The notes beneath the pieces were generated by a model that did no database searches, was not told the DNA's origin, and saw only the letters and a list, made by a program, of their open reading frames with translations. From an uncultured Eubacteriales bacterium (GTDB lineage Bacteria; Bacillota; Clostridia; Oscillospirales; Oscillospiraceae): DNA of 64,000 bases. Positions 32,972 to 41,980 of this stretch are shown piece after piece (within the stretch, counting starts at the first letter, position 1; every line of letters starts with the position of its first letter). Where the stretch lies: assembly GCA_900543625.1 (NCBI GenBank), contig UQSF01000009.1:32090-96089 (forward strand), given 5' to 3'. The translations under genes were made by a program, and so were the position numbers.

Positions 32972-33526
32972 TTATGGTGTCGTGGTCGGCTGCGTCAGAT
33001 AGCCGTTGTTGTCAACGCCCACGCCCCAGCTATCTGTCACGGCCTTGCTCGGCGCGGCCTGAATGCTCTCGGCCAGCACCGTCACCTCGAGGTGATAACC
33101 CTCGGGCGCGGTGCCCTGCGTGATGGGCGTTTTCAGCAGGTTGGTCGTTTCGCCTTTCGCTGCGACCGGCATCTTGTAGTAGTAGATGCCGCCCTGCTCG
33201 AACCAGTCGTCCGTGATGCTCGGCGTGATATTCACCGGTTCGGCGGAGACATTGCCGCTCTCATCCACCCAGTTCATGACCAGCTTGACGCGGACATAGG
33301 ACACGGCCGTGCCGGTGTTTTGGACGATGATGCTCTTTTTCTGGTTTCCATCCAATTCCTCGACGATGTCCGTTCCGGACTTGGCCGCCGTGAAGGTGTT
33401 CGTCACGGGCTCGGTGTTCGCCTTGAGCAGGGCGAACGTCGTGCCGACGGCCAGTGCGAAGATCAGGCACAGGGAGAGGATGAGCGCGGTCTTTCTCCCG
33501 CCTGAACCGTTAAAGATACGTTTCAT
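32972..33526 (-). CDS. TasA-like secreted protein with SipW-type signal peptide (4)
   Basis: A 184-aa protein. The signal segment ALILSLCLIFALAVGTTFALL is followed by NTEPVTNTFTAAKSGTDIVEELDGNQKK and a beta-rich domain (IIVQNTGTAVSYVRVKLVMNWVDE). The phrase (V)TNTFT after the cleavage region recurs in the other small proteins of the operon and matches the SipW-dependent class that includes TasA and camelysin. It probably forms or caps matrix fibres. It sits between the VWA protein and the SLH protein with short gaps. Confidence 0.75.
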   Translation of the reverse strand: MKRIFNGSGGRKTALILSLCLIFALAVGTTFALLKANTEPVTNTFTAAKSGTDIVEELDGNQKKSIIVQNTGTAVSYVRVKLVMNWVDESGNVSAEPVNITPSITDDWFEQGGIYYYKMPVAAKGETTNLLKTPITQGTAPEGYHLEVTVLAESIQAAPSKAVTDSWGVGVDNNGYLTQPTTTP

Positions 33527-33542
33527 ATGTCATCCCTCCTGT

Positions 33543-36500
33543 TCAATTTGTTTCCGGAGCCGGAATCTGCTGGATCTCGGCTGCGCTGACCCACTTGTTG
33601 ATCACGTCGGCAATGCTCGTGAGCCAGTTGTGCGAATTGTAATGGTTGGTGACATCGACCACAGCGCTGGTCGTCGTGCTGCTGAGCGTAGCCGTCTTGT
33701 TGTTGCCGCCAACGATGCTGTAGCTCCACGACCAGTTTGTATCCTCGGTGACCGTGTACGTGCCGACGGCCAGACCGGTGATGGTCTTGCTTTCGTTGTT
33801 CTTGAGCACGATGGTAGTCACGAGCTTACCGGTGCTGTCCTTGACATCGAACACGAACGTCTGGTTCGGGTTCGCACCGTCGCCGGTGACGGCCTTGGAG
33901 ATCTTCAGGCTGCAGGTGTTGACATGGCACAGGAACGCTGTGCCGTCCGGCAGCGTGCAGGTCTTGCCCTCGCAGGGCGTGTGCTGGAATGCGGTATTCG
34001 CCGTCACATCGGTCTCACCGATCTTCACAGCCGCAGCCACACCGAAGTCTGTCCGGGTGTTGATCTTGCCGTCCACGACAGCGTCGGTGTCCGGCGTGAA
34101 GGTAAGCGTCAACTCAGGGGCTGCGCCCATCACATCGGTGTTGGCCTCGGTTTCGCCGTGCTTCCACACGGTGGCGGTCAGGTTGCCGTCAAAGCCGGGC
34201 GCGGTGTCGCCGTAATAGCCCTCGCTGTCCTTGAAGGTCAGCTCCGGCTTGAAAACGTTGACTTTGGCAGTGTTGCTGCCCGTCTGCTCCGTTGCGGCGT
34301 CGGCCGCAGTGCTTGTCGTCTTCGGCGCGACCGTGACCGCGACCGAATAGGTAACGTCATCTTTCAGGTCAGACAGGTTAGTAATCACGTTGCCGTTTGC
34401 ATCCGTGACCGAGACGGTGATGTCCACGTATTCCGTCTGCCAAGCTTCAAGGCCGTAATTGTCTGCGTTCAAGTTGAGAGAAACGCCACCGACCGAGGCC
34501 GTTGCACCGGCTTTCAACTGGTCGGCAGTCACGCCACCGAGCAGGTATACATTCTTGTCCGCGCCTGTCACAGTCACATCCTTGATCGGCACATTGACCT
34601 GCGGGCGTTCAAAGGTCGCAACCGGAAGCTGCGCCGTGCTGTTTGCGTAGATAGCGGCGTTGGCATTCGTGAACACATCGTTGCCGCCGAGGAAACCGTC
34701 CTTTGGCACGACCTCGAAGGAGATGACCAGCTTATGGCCGCGCGGGACTTCCGTGCCATCCGTCTGCGTTTCCACGCCGCACCAATTGCCGGCGAAGTCA
34801 AAGCCGGTCACACTGACCTGTCCATCCGCCTGAATGCTGGCAGTTGCGCCCATATTCCCATTGCTGGTTGTGCTCCACTGATACGTGTCTCCGGTCTTTC
34901 TGGTGCAGGCATAGGTCTGCAGCCGGATCTGCTCCGCCGTTGTACCGGCCGGGAGGCAGAACTGCTGCGAGATGATGTCCTTGACGACCGCATCGCTGCT
35001 AAGCGTGGTGCTTGAGCCGCCGGTTTCGATCTGGTCGCTGATCTGCTTAAAGATGTTTTTCAGGGACTCCGCATCCGCAGCGGAGAGGTAATAGCTCGGG
35101 TTTTGCACAACGCCGTTGTTGCTCGACAGGTTCTGCATGAACCAGTTGCAAGCCGCGGGCAACGTGCTGCTGTTATCGCTCAAATTCTTTGTTGGCTTTG
35201 TTCCCGGGCTGGTGGCATCTGCACCGGCAAAAATGCCGATACCGTATACCGTAGCGCCGCCGGATTTGATGTTATTCGCCGTGGTGATCGCGCTGTTCGC
35301 AACATTAACTTGGAAGCCGTTAAAATCCGTCGGAGAACCGTCCGTAAAGACGATGACGACGCGGTTTCTCGTTTGATCCGCAGGAACAGGGTTCGCATCC
35401 AGAATACCCTTTGCCATCTCCATGCCGAGGTCCGTTCTGGTTGCGCCGCTTGTTTGCAGTGCGCCCAGCGATGCGGTGACGTTGTTCTGACCATCCGTTG
35501 TTTTCATGGACTGAAGCGCAGTCGCATACACACTGGAGGCATTCTTATACTTCGTCATTTTGCTGCCGATGAACACGCCTGTGTTATAGCCGTAGTCATC
35601 ATCGGTATCTGCAAAGCCGACGACCGCGATCCGATGGTCGACGTCGTCATCCGTGCCGAGCTGGCCGTCTTTACCGGCAGCCTTGGTTGCGACGGAGTTT
35701 GCAAACTCCGTTGCTGCGGTTTTCAGCGCCGCCAGTCTGCTGCCGCCGCCGCTGGAGCTCACCGAACGCTGATAAAACTGTGCGTATTTTGTGCTCGCTC
35801 CGGTGGATGTACCGATGGTCTGGGTCACGCCGTCAGCATCCGTATAGGTGTAGGTGTAGACGGTGCTGTCTCCATCCGCGGCAAGCGCATACAGAGGGCC
35901 GCGCGATCCAAAATCCGGAACGCTGCTGCTCCCCTCGCTGACGACCTGATGCCCATCAGAGAAGGTATACGTGTAGGTGTAGCCATCCCACCAGTGGCCT
36001 GTATAGGTCACAGTCACTTTCTGGTACGTGTCTCCAACCTTCTCGTACAGAACGTCTACATACTTCCAGTAGCTTTCCTTATTGCCGTTATCCACGGAGT
36101 TTTTTAGATTGGCGGACAGCGCATTGTACACCTTCGATTTTTCCACATTTACAGGTACATAAGTACCGTCCGACAGCGGATACCAGAGATTTGCGCTGTC
36201 GCCGTTGTGGCGTCTGTCGTAGTTGTCTGCATTGGTCGAGTTCTTGTCCGAGTACTTTTTATACGTGACCGTGCCCATATCATCCGCCATCGAGCCGGAC
36301 TGGTCAAGGACAAGCACGATGTCGGTCGGGACGTCCTTCTGAATCTCGGAGATGACCTTGCTGCCAGTGGCATAGGCCTCAAGCGTGATGGTATACGTAC
36401 CATTGTCGTTCTTGGTCGCGGTCTTGCTGGTAACAACGCCTTTATCCGTTGCCCGCGTGGTCGCTGCGTTCACATTCGCGGTGAGCATCGGAGCGCGGGC

Positions 36501-36677
36501 GGGGTTGTTCGCCGCCTGAGCATTGGCCTGAACGAGCGGCGCGACGTTCGTAAAGTTCACGGCGGGCACAAAGTCCTCCGTGGCGGGCGCATCCCCGACC
36601 ACACCCGCGCCCATGAACAGGCACAGGCTCAGGAGCAGGGCTGCACAGAGGACGAGCGAGAGAATGCGTTTTTTCAT
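33543..36677 (-). CDS. Large secreted von Willebrand factor A domain protein
   Basis: A 1044-aa surface protein. The start at the ATG 36677 (MKKRILSLVLCAALLLSLCL) has a ribosome site and gives a clean signal peptide. A VWA domain begins near residue 115 with the MIDAS motif DQSGS at 125-129, and later TRNRVVIVFTDGSPTDFNG. It is interrupted by an aromatic-rich insert near residues 140-260. Beta-rich repeats follow, ending in a pilin/Cna-B-like module (SLKISKAVTGDGANPNQTF...GLAVGTYTVTED). There is no LPXTG motif or C-terminal anchor, so attachment may depend on the SLH partner or on fibre assembly. It resembles the adhesive tip of a pilus or matrix. Confidence 0.85.
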   Translation of the reverse strand: MKKRILSLVLCAALLLSLCLFMGAGVVGDAPATEDFVPAVNFTNVAPLVQANAQAANNPARAPMLTANVNAATTRATDKGVVTSKTATKNDNGTYTITLEAYATGSKVISEIQKDVPTDIVLVLDQSGSMADDMGTVTYKKYSDKNSTNADNYDRRHNGDSANLWYPLSDGTYVPVNVEKSKVYNALSANLKNSVDNGNKESYWKYVDVLYEKVGDTYQKVTVTYTGHWWDGYTYTYTFSDGHQVVSEGSSSVPDFGSRGPLYALAADGDSTVYTYTYTDADGVTQTIGTSTGASTKYAQFYQRSVSSSGGGSRLAALKTAATEFANSVATKAAGKDGQLGTDDDVDHRIAVVGFADTDDDYGYNTGVFIGSKMTKYKNASSVYATALQSMKTTDGQNNVTASLGALQTSGATRTDLGMEMAKGILDANPVPADQTRNRVVIVFTDGSPTDFNGFQVNVANSAITTANNIKSGGATVYGIGIFAGADATSPGTKPTKNLSDNSSTLPAACNWFMQNLSSNNGVVQNPSYYLSAADAESLKNIFKQISDQIETGGSSTTLSSDAVVKDIISQQFCLPAGTTAEQIRLQTYACTRKTGDTYQWSTTSNGNMGATASIQADGQVSVTGFDFAGNWCGVETQTDGTEVPRGHKLVISFEVVPKDGFLGGNDVFTNANAAIYANSTAQLPVATFERPQVNVPIKDVTVTGADKNVYLLGGVTADQLKAGATASVGGVSLNLNADNYGLEAWQTEYVDITVSVTDANGNVITNLSDLKDDVTYSVAVTVAPKTTSTAADAATEQTGSNTAKVNVFKPELTFKDSEGYYGDTAPGFDGNLTATVWKHGETEANTDVMGAAPELTLTFTPDTDAVVDGKINTRTDFGVAAAVKIGETDVTANTAFQHTPCEGKTCTLPDGTAFLCHVNTCSLKISKAVTGDGANPNQTFVFDVKDSTGKLVTTIVLKNNESKTITGLAVGTYTVTEDTNWSWSYSIVGGNNKTATLSSTTTSAVVDVTNHYNSHNWLTSIADVINKWVSAAEIQQIPAPETN

Positions 36678-36694
36678 GGTTTCGTCCTCCTTTC

Positions 36695-37312
36695 TCAGGG
36701 CGTCGGGATCGGGTCGATCTGCGTGCTCGAGGTGCTCGCCTCGACCGCTCCGACGTGCTTCCATACATCTCTGACATCATTGGCGGCGTACTGCTCAAGG
36801 TTCGCCGTCTGCACGGCCTCCGCCGTTACATAGATGTGCACCGTGGAATTCTGGTATTCGTTGCCCATTTTGGTGCTGAACGTGACGCGGCTGAACAACT
36901 GCGTCGTGGCCATCTTCGGATCGACCGCACCATTATAATAATAGTACCCGTCCGCTCCGGCGATCCAGTCGGTATCGTTCAGATCCAGCACCAGCAGGTG
37001 CTCGCTCGGGTCGAGCGGCATGCGCTCGCTGTCGGCGTTGAGGATCTCGGGCGTGATCTTCACGCGGGTGTAAAACGCACCCGTGCCGACATTCTCCACA
37101 TACACCACTTTGTTCACGACGCTGCCGGGCATGACGCGCACGGTCGTGAACGGATCGCCGTTGCCGTCCTCGTCGTGCAGCGCGAGCTTGACCGAGCCCA
37201 TCGTGATGACGTTGTCCGCCGTGCCGACGGCCGAAAAGTACGCCCACGTACCGACCGCCAGCAGTGCCACTGCCAGGAGGAGGACCGTCGCGATGGTCCA
37301 CTTCTTCTTCAT
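36695..37312 (-). CDS. TasA-like secreted protein with SipW-type signal peptide (3)
   Basis: A 205-aa protein. MKKKWTIATVLLLAVALLAVGTWAYFSAVGTADN is followed by VITMGSVKLALHDEDG, the typical N-terminus of TasA/camelysin-type substrates of SipW, and then a beta-rich domain ending in DPIPTP. The ATG at 37312 is 8 nt from AGGTGG; an in-frame TTG at 37318 is too close to that site. It lies 17 nt before the VWA gene and follows a 215-nt gap with a hairpin. Confidence 0.8.
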   Translation of the reverse strand: MKKKWTIATVLLLAVALLAVGTWAYFSAVGTADNVITMGSVKLALHDEDGNGDPFTTVRVMPGSVVNKVVYVENVGTGAFYTRVKITPEILNADSERMPLDPSEHLLVLDLNDTDWIAGADGYYYYNGAVDPKMATTQLFSRVTFSTKMGNEYQNSTVHIYVTAEAVQTANLEQYAANDVRDVWKHVGAVEASTSSTQIDPIPTP

Positions 37313-37488
37313 GCACAAACCACCTTTCTCCTTGCCGGGGGTTATTCTGCGCTGTGCGCAGGGATTCTCTTCCGCGCCCGAAGGCGCGCCGGGACTGTTT
37401 TTGCGGGATTCTCTCTTTCAGTCTGCGCGCGGACAGCGGCAGTCCCGCCGCCCGCGCCCGGATTGAAGCCGAGCCAGAGTCCCCGATG

Positions 37489-37510
37489 GGGGCGGCGATT
37501 TCGCCGCCCC
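37489..37510 (-). terminator. Hairpin between matrix genes 2 and 3
   Basis: The 10-bp arms GGGGCGGCGA / TCGCCGCCCC are separated by TT, 24 nt after the stop codon of the matrix protein ending at 37534. There is no U-tract on the minus strand. It may protect or partly terminate the upstream mRNA so that the first matrix proteins exceed the later ones. The rest of the 37313-37533 gap is GC-rich with no ORF I can support. Confidence 0.45.
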
Positions 37511-37533
37511 TTTGGGGTCAAAATGTTGGGGAA

Positions 37534-38319
37534 TTACTTGCCGTTGTTGTTATAAGCAGCAACAGCCTCATCCACCGTGTTAAAACCATCCGCCTGGATC
37601 GCGTAAGCGGTCACGATGACTTCCCAAGAAGCATTCGCAGAGATCGGATCGCCAGCGGGCAGGATGTACTGAGTGCCATCTTCATTCGTGGTCACGCGCC
37701 AATCCATGTAGACCTGAGCGAGGCAGGGCAGAGAGGTCTTGCCAGCGGGCAGGGTCTTTGCCATGGTCGTGCGGATTACAACATACTCGATGCCACCGAT
37801 TGTTTCAGTGCCAACATACTTGTAGTCGTTCCAGAGGCCATCTTCAACAGCAACCATTTTGGGGTCGGTAACTTTGTGGTTTGCATCAACGATGCCGTCG
37901 TTGGTCGCGAGGCCCCAATAATTTCCGGAGTTGTACTCCACGTTGAAGCAGCCGTAGCTGTTCCAGTGCAGTGCGTTCTTGCTCTCGTTGGTGGGATATT
38001 CCTTGCTCACAAGGTACTTGGGAATCTTCAGCTCAACCCAAACCCAAGCATCATTCGCGCCCGTGTTCTTAACCGTAACGATCTTGGAAACGGCATTGCC
38101 GTCGTTGGACTTGCCGGGGACAAGGGTCTTGTTCTGTTCAAAGGCCTCAAGACCGTTTTCGCCCTTCTGCTGCTCATCCAGAGCAATCTTGACATTGCCC
38201 ATGGTGAACGTATTGGTCGCGGACTTCGTATCGGTGAAGTACGCCAGCGTGCCGCCGACGACCAGCACCGCGACGAGCATGACTGCAATCGCAGCCATCA
38301 GAATGGATTTCTTCTTCAT
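37534..38319 (-). CDS. TasA/camelysin-like secreted protein with SipW-type signal peptide (2)
   Basis: A 261-aa protein and the best TasA-like member here. The signal MAAIAVMLVAVLVVGGTLAYFTDTKSATNTFTMGNVKIAL has the LAYFTD and NTFTMGNV phrases typical of TasA/camelysin. A beta-sandwich-like domain follows with KIVTVKNTGANDAWVWVELKIPKYL. TasA forms amyloid-like fibres in Bacillus biofilms. I chose the ATG at 38319, which follows AAGGAG; the upstream frame lacks a ribosome site. It is the third gene of the operon. Confidence 0.85.
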   Translation of the reverse strand: MKKKSILMAAIAVMLVAVLVVGGTLAYFTDTKSATNTFTMGNVKIALDEQQKGENGLEAFEQNKTLVPGKSNDGNAVSKIVTVKNTGANDAWVWVELKIPKYLVSKEYPTNESKNALHWNSYGCFNVEYNSGNYWGLATNDGIVDANHKVTDPKMVAVEDGLWNDYKYVGTETIGGIEYVVIRTTMAKTLPAGKTSLPCLAQVYMDWRVTTNEDGTQYILPAGDPISANASWEVIVTAYAIQADGFNTVDEAVAAYNNNGK

Positions 38320-38407
38320 AAGTAGCGTTCTCCTTTTCTTTTTTATGTACAGCTCTCTGTACAAGGTATTCAAGGGATCTGCTCAGGGAAAGCTGCGAGG
38401 GAGTTAC

Positions 38408-39025
38408 TTAAAAGCACTCGGCAAACGCGGCCGCAGCATCCGCAAAACCAGCGGACTGGCACAGATAGCCATAGAACGTCAGGCTGGCAGTCGCATCCGA
38501 ATTCACGTCAAAATCGTTAACCTCGACAAGGTTGTTCGCCAGAATGTTGGTCGCAGTGACATCTGCAGTCACTCTGTTGCCATCGTTCGTCTTGTAAACG
38601 TAAACCGCGCCGCCGTTCTTGCCCGTAACACCAGCAAGCTGCTCCCACGTATCGGCCACACTATAATTCAGAACGCTACTCGCGTCCGAAGCCACGACCT
38701 CAACATAAAGATAGCAGGAAGCGCCGGCTTTCAGGCCGGTGACCTTAACAAACGGGTCTTTTTCGATCTTCGTGCCGGGGAGCAGATTGTACTCATTGCC
38801 CGTCGCCTCTTCAGTGGTGACCTTGTAAGAATACTCGCCGGAAGTCTGCGCAACCGCCTTGTGCTCTTTCAGCGTCAACGCGCCGCCCTGATCAAACAGC
38901 TTGCCGACCGTGAACGTGTTCACAACCGGGCCGGTCTGCGCCGTCAGATACGCCCACGTCGCGCCGACCGCCAGCGCCACAACGAGCACGAGCGCGATGG
39001 CGATCGTCAAAGTTTTCTTCTTCAT
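38408..39025 (-). CDS. TasA-like secreted protein with SipW-type signal peptide (1)
   Basis: A 205-aa protein. It begins MKKKTLTIAIALVLVVALAVGATWAYLTAQT, with cleavage expected after the hydrophobic stretch, then GPVVNTFTVGKLFDQGG and a beta-rich domain with LYVEVVASDASSVLNYSV. The NTFTVG phrase places it in the SipW-dependent class. The ATG at 39025 follows GGAGG. It is the first gene after sipW, separated by 135 nt that contain a weak GTGAAAATATTTCAC palindrome. Confidence 0.8.
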   Translation of the reverse strand: MKKKTLTIAIALVLVVALAVGATWAYLTAQTGPVVNTFTVGKLFDQGGALTLKEHKAVAQTSGEYSYKVTTEEATGNEYNLLPGTKIEKDPFVKVTGLKAGASCYLYVEVVASDASSVLNYSVADTWEQLAGVTGKNGGAVYVYKTNDGNRVTADVTATNILANNLVEVNDFDVNSDATASLTFYGYLCQSAGFADAAAAFAECF

Positions 39026-39160
39026 TTTCGTGTTTCCTCCCTTACACAAATTTTGGTTTCCGAACTCACCATGTCTCAACAGCGTCCAACGTGCGCTGTC
39101 AGCGTTCGTAGGGTTAACGCATCAGGGTGTGAAAATATTTCACATCCTCGGAAAAAATAT

Positions 39161-39742
39161 TTAAATCTTACGATTTTTGTCATCCTTTTCCGTGCACTTT
39201 GCCACGTTTTCTGCCTCTGCTCGGCGCGCCGCATCGCGGGCATCGGCCTCAGCCGCCTTGCGCAGCATATCCGGCAGGAACGCCAGAACCACCAGCACGA
39301 TCGCGATCGCAATGGCCAGATACATCCCCGGCGGGTTCGAGACCCAGTGCGAAACATAACCCAGATACGGGATGGTGAACACCGGTCGGCCGATGAGGTT
39401 CTTGAAATAGACAGGTGCGCCGTCGGGCGCGTCGTTCGCGTCTCCCTGCGTGTAGAAATGCTCGTTTTCCGCATCGATGGAGATCACGCGGTGTGTGACG
39501 ACATCCAAGTCCTCATTGAGTACGAACGTGATCGCGTCACCGACCTGCACGTCCTCGGGCGCACAGGGCTTGACATAGATCAGCGAGCCGGTGTGATACG
39601 TCGGCTCCATGCTGCCGGACAGGACGCACATCGGCCGCAGACCGACCAGCCGCACACCCACCAGAAGCAGCGCCAGAATGACCACCAGCACCACCGCAGC
39701 GGTGGAGATGGCATTGCACACTTTCTGAACCTGTTTTGACAT
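39161..39742 (-). CDS. sipW: SipW-type (ER-type) signal peptidase I
   Basis: A 193-aa membrane protease. MCVLSGSMEPTYHTGSLIYV carries the catalytic Ser44, and DVVTHRVISID carries His84 in place of the lysine of common bacterial signal peptidases. That Ser-His pair marks the SipW/ER type, which in Bacillus matures TasA and TapA. One membrane helix lies at each end (about 12-32 and 150-170). The start is the ATG at 39742 with AAAGGAAG upstream. It leads the operon whose products carry the matching signal peptides. Confidence 0.92.
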   Translation of the reverse strand: MSKQVQKVCNAISTAAVVLVVILALLLVGVRLVGLRPMCVLSGSMEPTYHTGSLIYVKPCAPEDVQVGDAITFVLNEDLDVVTHRVISIDAENEHFYTQGDANDAPDGAPVYFKNLIGRPVFTIPYLGYVSHWVSNPPGMYLAIAIAIVLVVLAFLPDMLRKAAEADARDAARRAEAENVAKCTEKDDKNRKI

Positions 39743-40185
39743 CTTCGTTCTTCCTTTCCCTTCGCGGGCATCCCCCCTGTTGATCCCGGCCGGAGGGCAG
39801 ACCTCCGAAGCGCAGCCTGTCCGAACCGGAAACGCGCACGGCGGGGCGGGGCGGGAACGCTTCGGAGTTTCCCGCCCCACTTCAGCCGTCACGCTTACTA
39901 ACCAAAAGGATACCACGTTTTATTGCACACCGATAGGCGTATTATACACAAACTTCCAGCGATATTTTTGTAAAAATCAAATAGTTTTTCCTTTTGCTGT
40001 CCAAAAAGCTGTACAGTTATCCAACACCCATTGTACGTTTTGGCTGCGGGTGCGTCAAGTGCGGAGCGCGGGCGCGCGGGAATCTTACCTTTTCTTAAAA
40101 CTGTCGCGGTTTTGCTTGTTTTTAGCGGGGAAACATGATAGGATAATTGTCGATTATGGATAGATAACAGGAAGGAGCTGCACGC
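39743..40185. promoter_or_regulatory. Divergent region between sipW and the adenylation-enzyme operon
   Basis: A 443-nt gap without a gene. On the minus strand a TATAAT (39946-39941) gives a likely -10 for sipW, but its -35 is poor, so activation by a factor is possible. The sipW leader holds a hairpin (10-bp arms GGGGCGGGAA / TTCCCGCCCC, 39848-39878). On the plus strand the AT-rich stretch 40090-40160 could hold the promoter of the next operon, but I cannot fix one. Confidence 0.4.
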
Positions 40186-41709
40186 ATGGATACAAACGTG
40201 CTCGACTGGCTGGAAGTCACCGCCGCAGCCTGTCCGGACAAGCCCGCCTTTCTTGACGAGGACGGCGCGGTGACCTTTGCCGACGTGCGGCGCGAGGCGC
40301 GCATCATCGGCACGGCGGCGGCAAGGCTGCGCGCCGGACGCAAGGCGCCCATCGCCGTGATGAGTGGGCGCAACGCACACACCCCGGCCGTGTTTCTCGG
40401 CGCGGTATACGCCGGCTGCTGCTACGCACCGATGGACGGGACGATGCCCGTACACCGGCTCAACTCTATTTTAAATACGCTCGACACCGATCTGATGATC
40501 GTGCAGCGCGCGTTTTACGACAAGGCCAGGACGCTGGAATTCAGCGGCGAGATCCTCATCGCGGAGGATCTGCTCGAGGGCTGCGAGGACGCGGGGCTGC
40601 TGGCTGACTGCCGCGCGCGCGCGCGTGAACTCGACCCGCTGTACATCATCTTCACCTCCGGCTCAACCGGTACGCCCAAGGGCGTCATCACGGCGCAGCA
40701 CTCGCTCATGTGCTACATCGAGGACTACGCCGGCGTGATGGGCATCGTGCGCGAGGACGTGCTCGGCAACCAGTCGCCGCTGGACTACATCGCCGCCGTG
40801 CGCGACATTTACCTGCCGCTGCGCTTCGGCGCAACGACGGCCATCATCCCGAAGGAACTTTTCATGTCGCCGGAGCGTCTGTTCGAATACATGAACGACA
40901 AGGGCGTCACGACCGTGGGCTGGAGCGTCTCGGCGCTGACGGTGCCGGCCGCGCTTGGCGCGTTCGAGTGCAGCGTGCCGCAGCACCTGCGCAAGGTGTG
41001 CTTCTCCGGCTCGGTGATGCCGTGCAGCTGCCTGCGCCAGTGGCAGCTCGCGCTGCCGCAGGCGCGCTTCGTCAACCAGTACGGTCCGACGGAGGCGACC
41101 GCCTCGTGCACGTATTACGTCGTGCCCGGTCTGGTCGAGGACACCGACGTGCTGCCGATCGGCAAGCCGTACCCGCACTACGAGGTGTTTCTGCTCTCGG
41201 AGCAAAACGAGGCCGTGCCCGACGGCGAGATCGGCGAGATCTGCGTCAAGGGGCCCATCCTCGCGCTCGGCTACTACAACAGCCGCGAAAAGACCGCCGA
41301 GAGCTTCCTGCAAAACCCGCTCAACCCCGCGTATGACGAGCGCATCTACAAGACCGGCGACCTCGGGCACTTCGCGCCCGACGGCAACCTCATGTTCCAC
41401 GGCCGCAAGGACCGGCAGGTCAAGCACCTCGGTCACCGCGTGGAGCTCGGCGAGATCGACCTCGCCGCGGCGAAGGTGTCCGGCGTGGAGGAGGCCTGCG
41501 CGCTCTACGATCAGGAGCACGAGCAGATCTGGCTGTTTTACACCGGCGCGGACGTGACCAAGCGCGACATCGCCGTGGCGCTGCGCGCCGACCTGCCGGG
41601 CTTTATGGTGCCGCGCAAGATCGAGCAGCTTGACGCCATGCCCCGGCTCGACAACGGCAAGACGGATATGCGCGCGCTGGCCGGGCGCATCGCCGACGCC
41701 CACCGATAA
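40186..41709 (+). CDS. AMP-forming adenylation enzyme (DltA-like / carrier-protein ligase)
   Basis: A 507-aa ANL-superfamily enzyme. The phosphate loop FTSGSTGTPKG is near residue 155, YGPTEATASC near 298, YKTGDLGHFAPDG near 387, GRKDRQVKHLGHRVELGEID near 405 and the C-terminal catalytic Lys in DNGKTDMRA near 491. It should activate an amino or acyl acid as the adenylate and load it on the carrier protein encoded next. It resembles D-alanine:carrier protein ligase and the ligase of exosortase-A-associated gene clusters. It heads a six-gene operon. Confidence 0.88.
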   Translation: MDTNVLDWLEVTAAACPDKPAFLDEDGAVTFADVRREARIIGTAAARLRAGRKAPIAVMSGRNAHTPAVFLGAVYAGCCYAPMDGTMPVHRLNSILNTLDTDLMIVQRAFYDKARTLEFSGEILIAEDLLEGCEDAGLLADCRARARELDPLYIIFTSGSTGTPKGVITAQHSLMCYIEDYAGVMGIVREDVLGNQSPLDYIAAVRDIYLPLRFGATTAIIPKELFMSPERLFEYMNDKGVTTVGWSVSALTVPAALGAFECSVPQHLRKVCFSGSVMPCSCLRQWQLALPQARFVNQYGPTEATASCTYYVVPGLVEDTDVLPIGKPYPHYEVFLLSEQNEAVPDGEIGEICVKGPILALGYYNSREKTAESFLQNPLNPAYDERIYKTGDLGHFAPDGNLMFHGRKDRQVKHLGHRVELGEIDLAAAKVSGVEEACALYDQEHEQIWLFYTGADVTKRDIAVALRADLPGFMVPRKIEQLDAMPRLDNGKTDMRALAGRIADAHR

Positions 41710-41746
41710 TCGCTTACATTACTCACATTTCAGGAGGTATTTTATT

Positions 41747-41980
41747 ATGGAACAGGAACTGATGGACATTCTGACCGATCTGCGCCCGGACGTGGATTTT
41801 GAGACCGAGACCGCGCTCATCGACGACCACATTCTCGAATCGTTCGACATCGTGTCGCTCGTCGCGGCGCTCAATGACGCGTTCGACATCGAGATCGGCG
41901 CAAAGGATCTCGTGCCGGAGAACTTCAACTCCGCCAAGAGTCTGCTGGCCATGGTGCAGCGCCTGCAGGACGAGGACTGA
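41747..41980 (+). CDS. Acyl/peptidyl carrier protein
   Basis: A 77-aa carrier protein. ILESFDIVSLVAAL places the phosphopantetheine-attachment Ser at residue 32, in a short four-helix domain like ACP or DltC. The start at 41747 follows AGGAGG. Its stop overlaps the next start by one nt (TGATG). It should carry the unit activated by the upstream ligase. Confidence 0.88.
   Translation: MEQELMDILTDLRPDVDFETETALIDDHILESFDIVSLVAALNDAFDIEIGAKDLVPENFNSAKSLLAMVQRLQDED

Noticed and set aside
39330..39350. tRNA-like GGTTCGAGACCC segment.
   Set aside because: It lies inside the sipW coding sequence, and no acceptor or anticodon arms can be drawn. No tRNA was found elsewhere in the window.
39848..39878. 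A c-di-GMP riboswitch in the sipW leader.
   Set aside because: Only a GC-rich hairpin is visible. The conserved c-di-GMP-I or -II sequence elements were not found.
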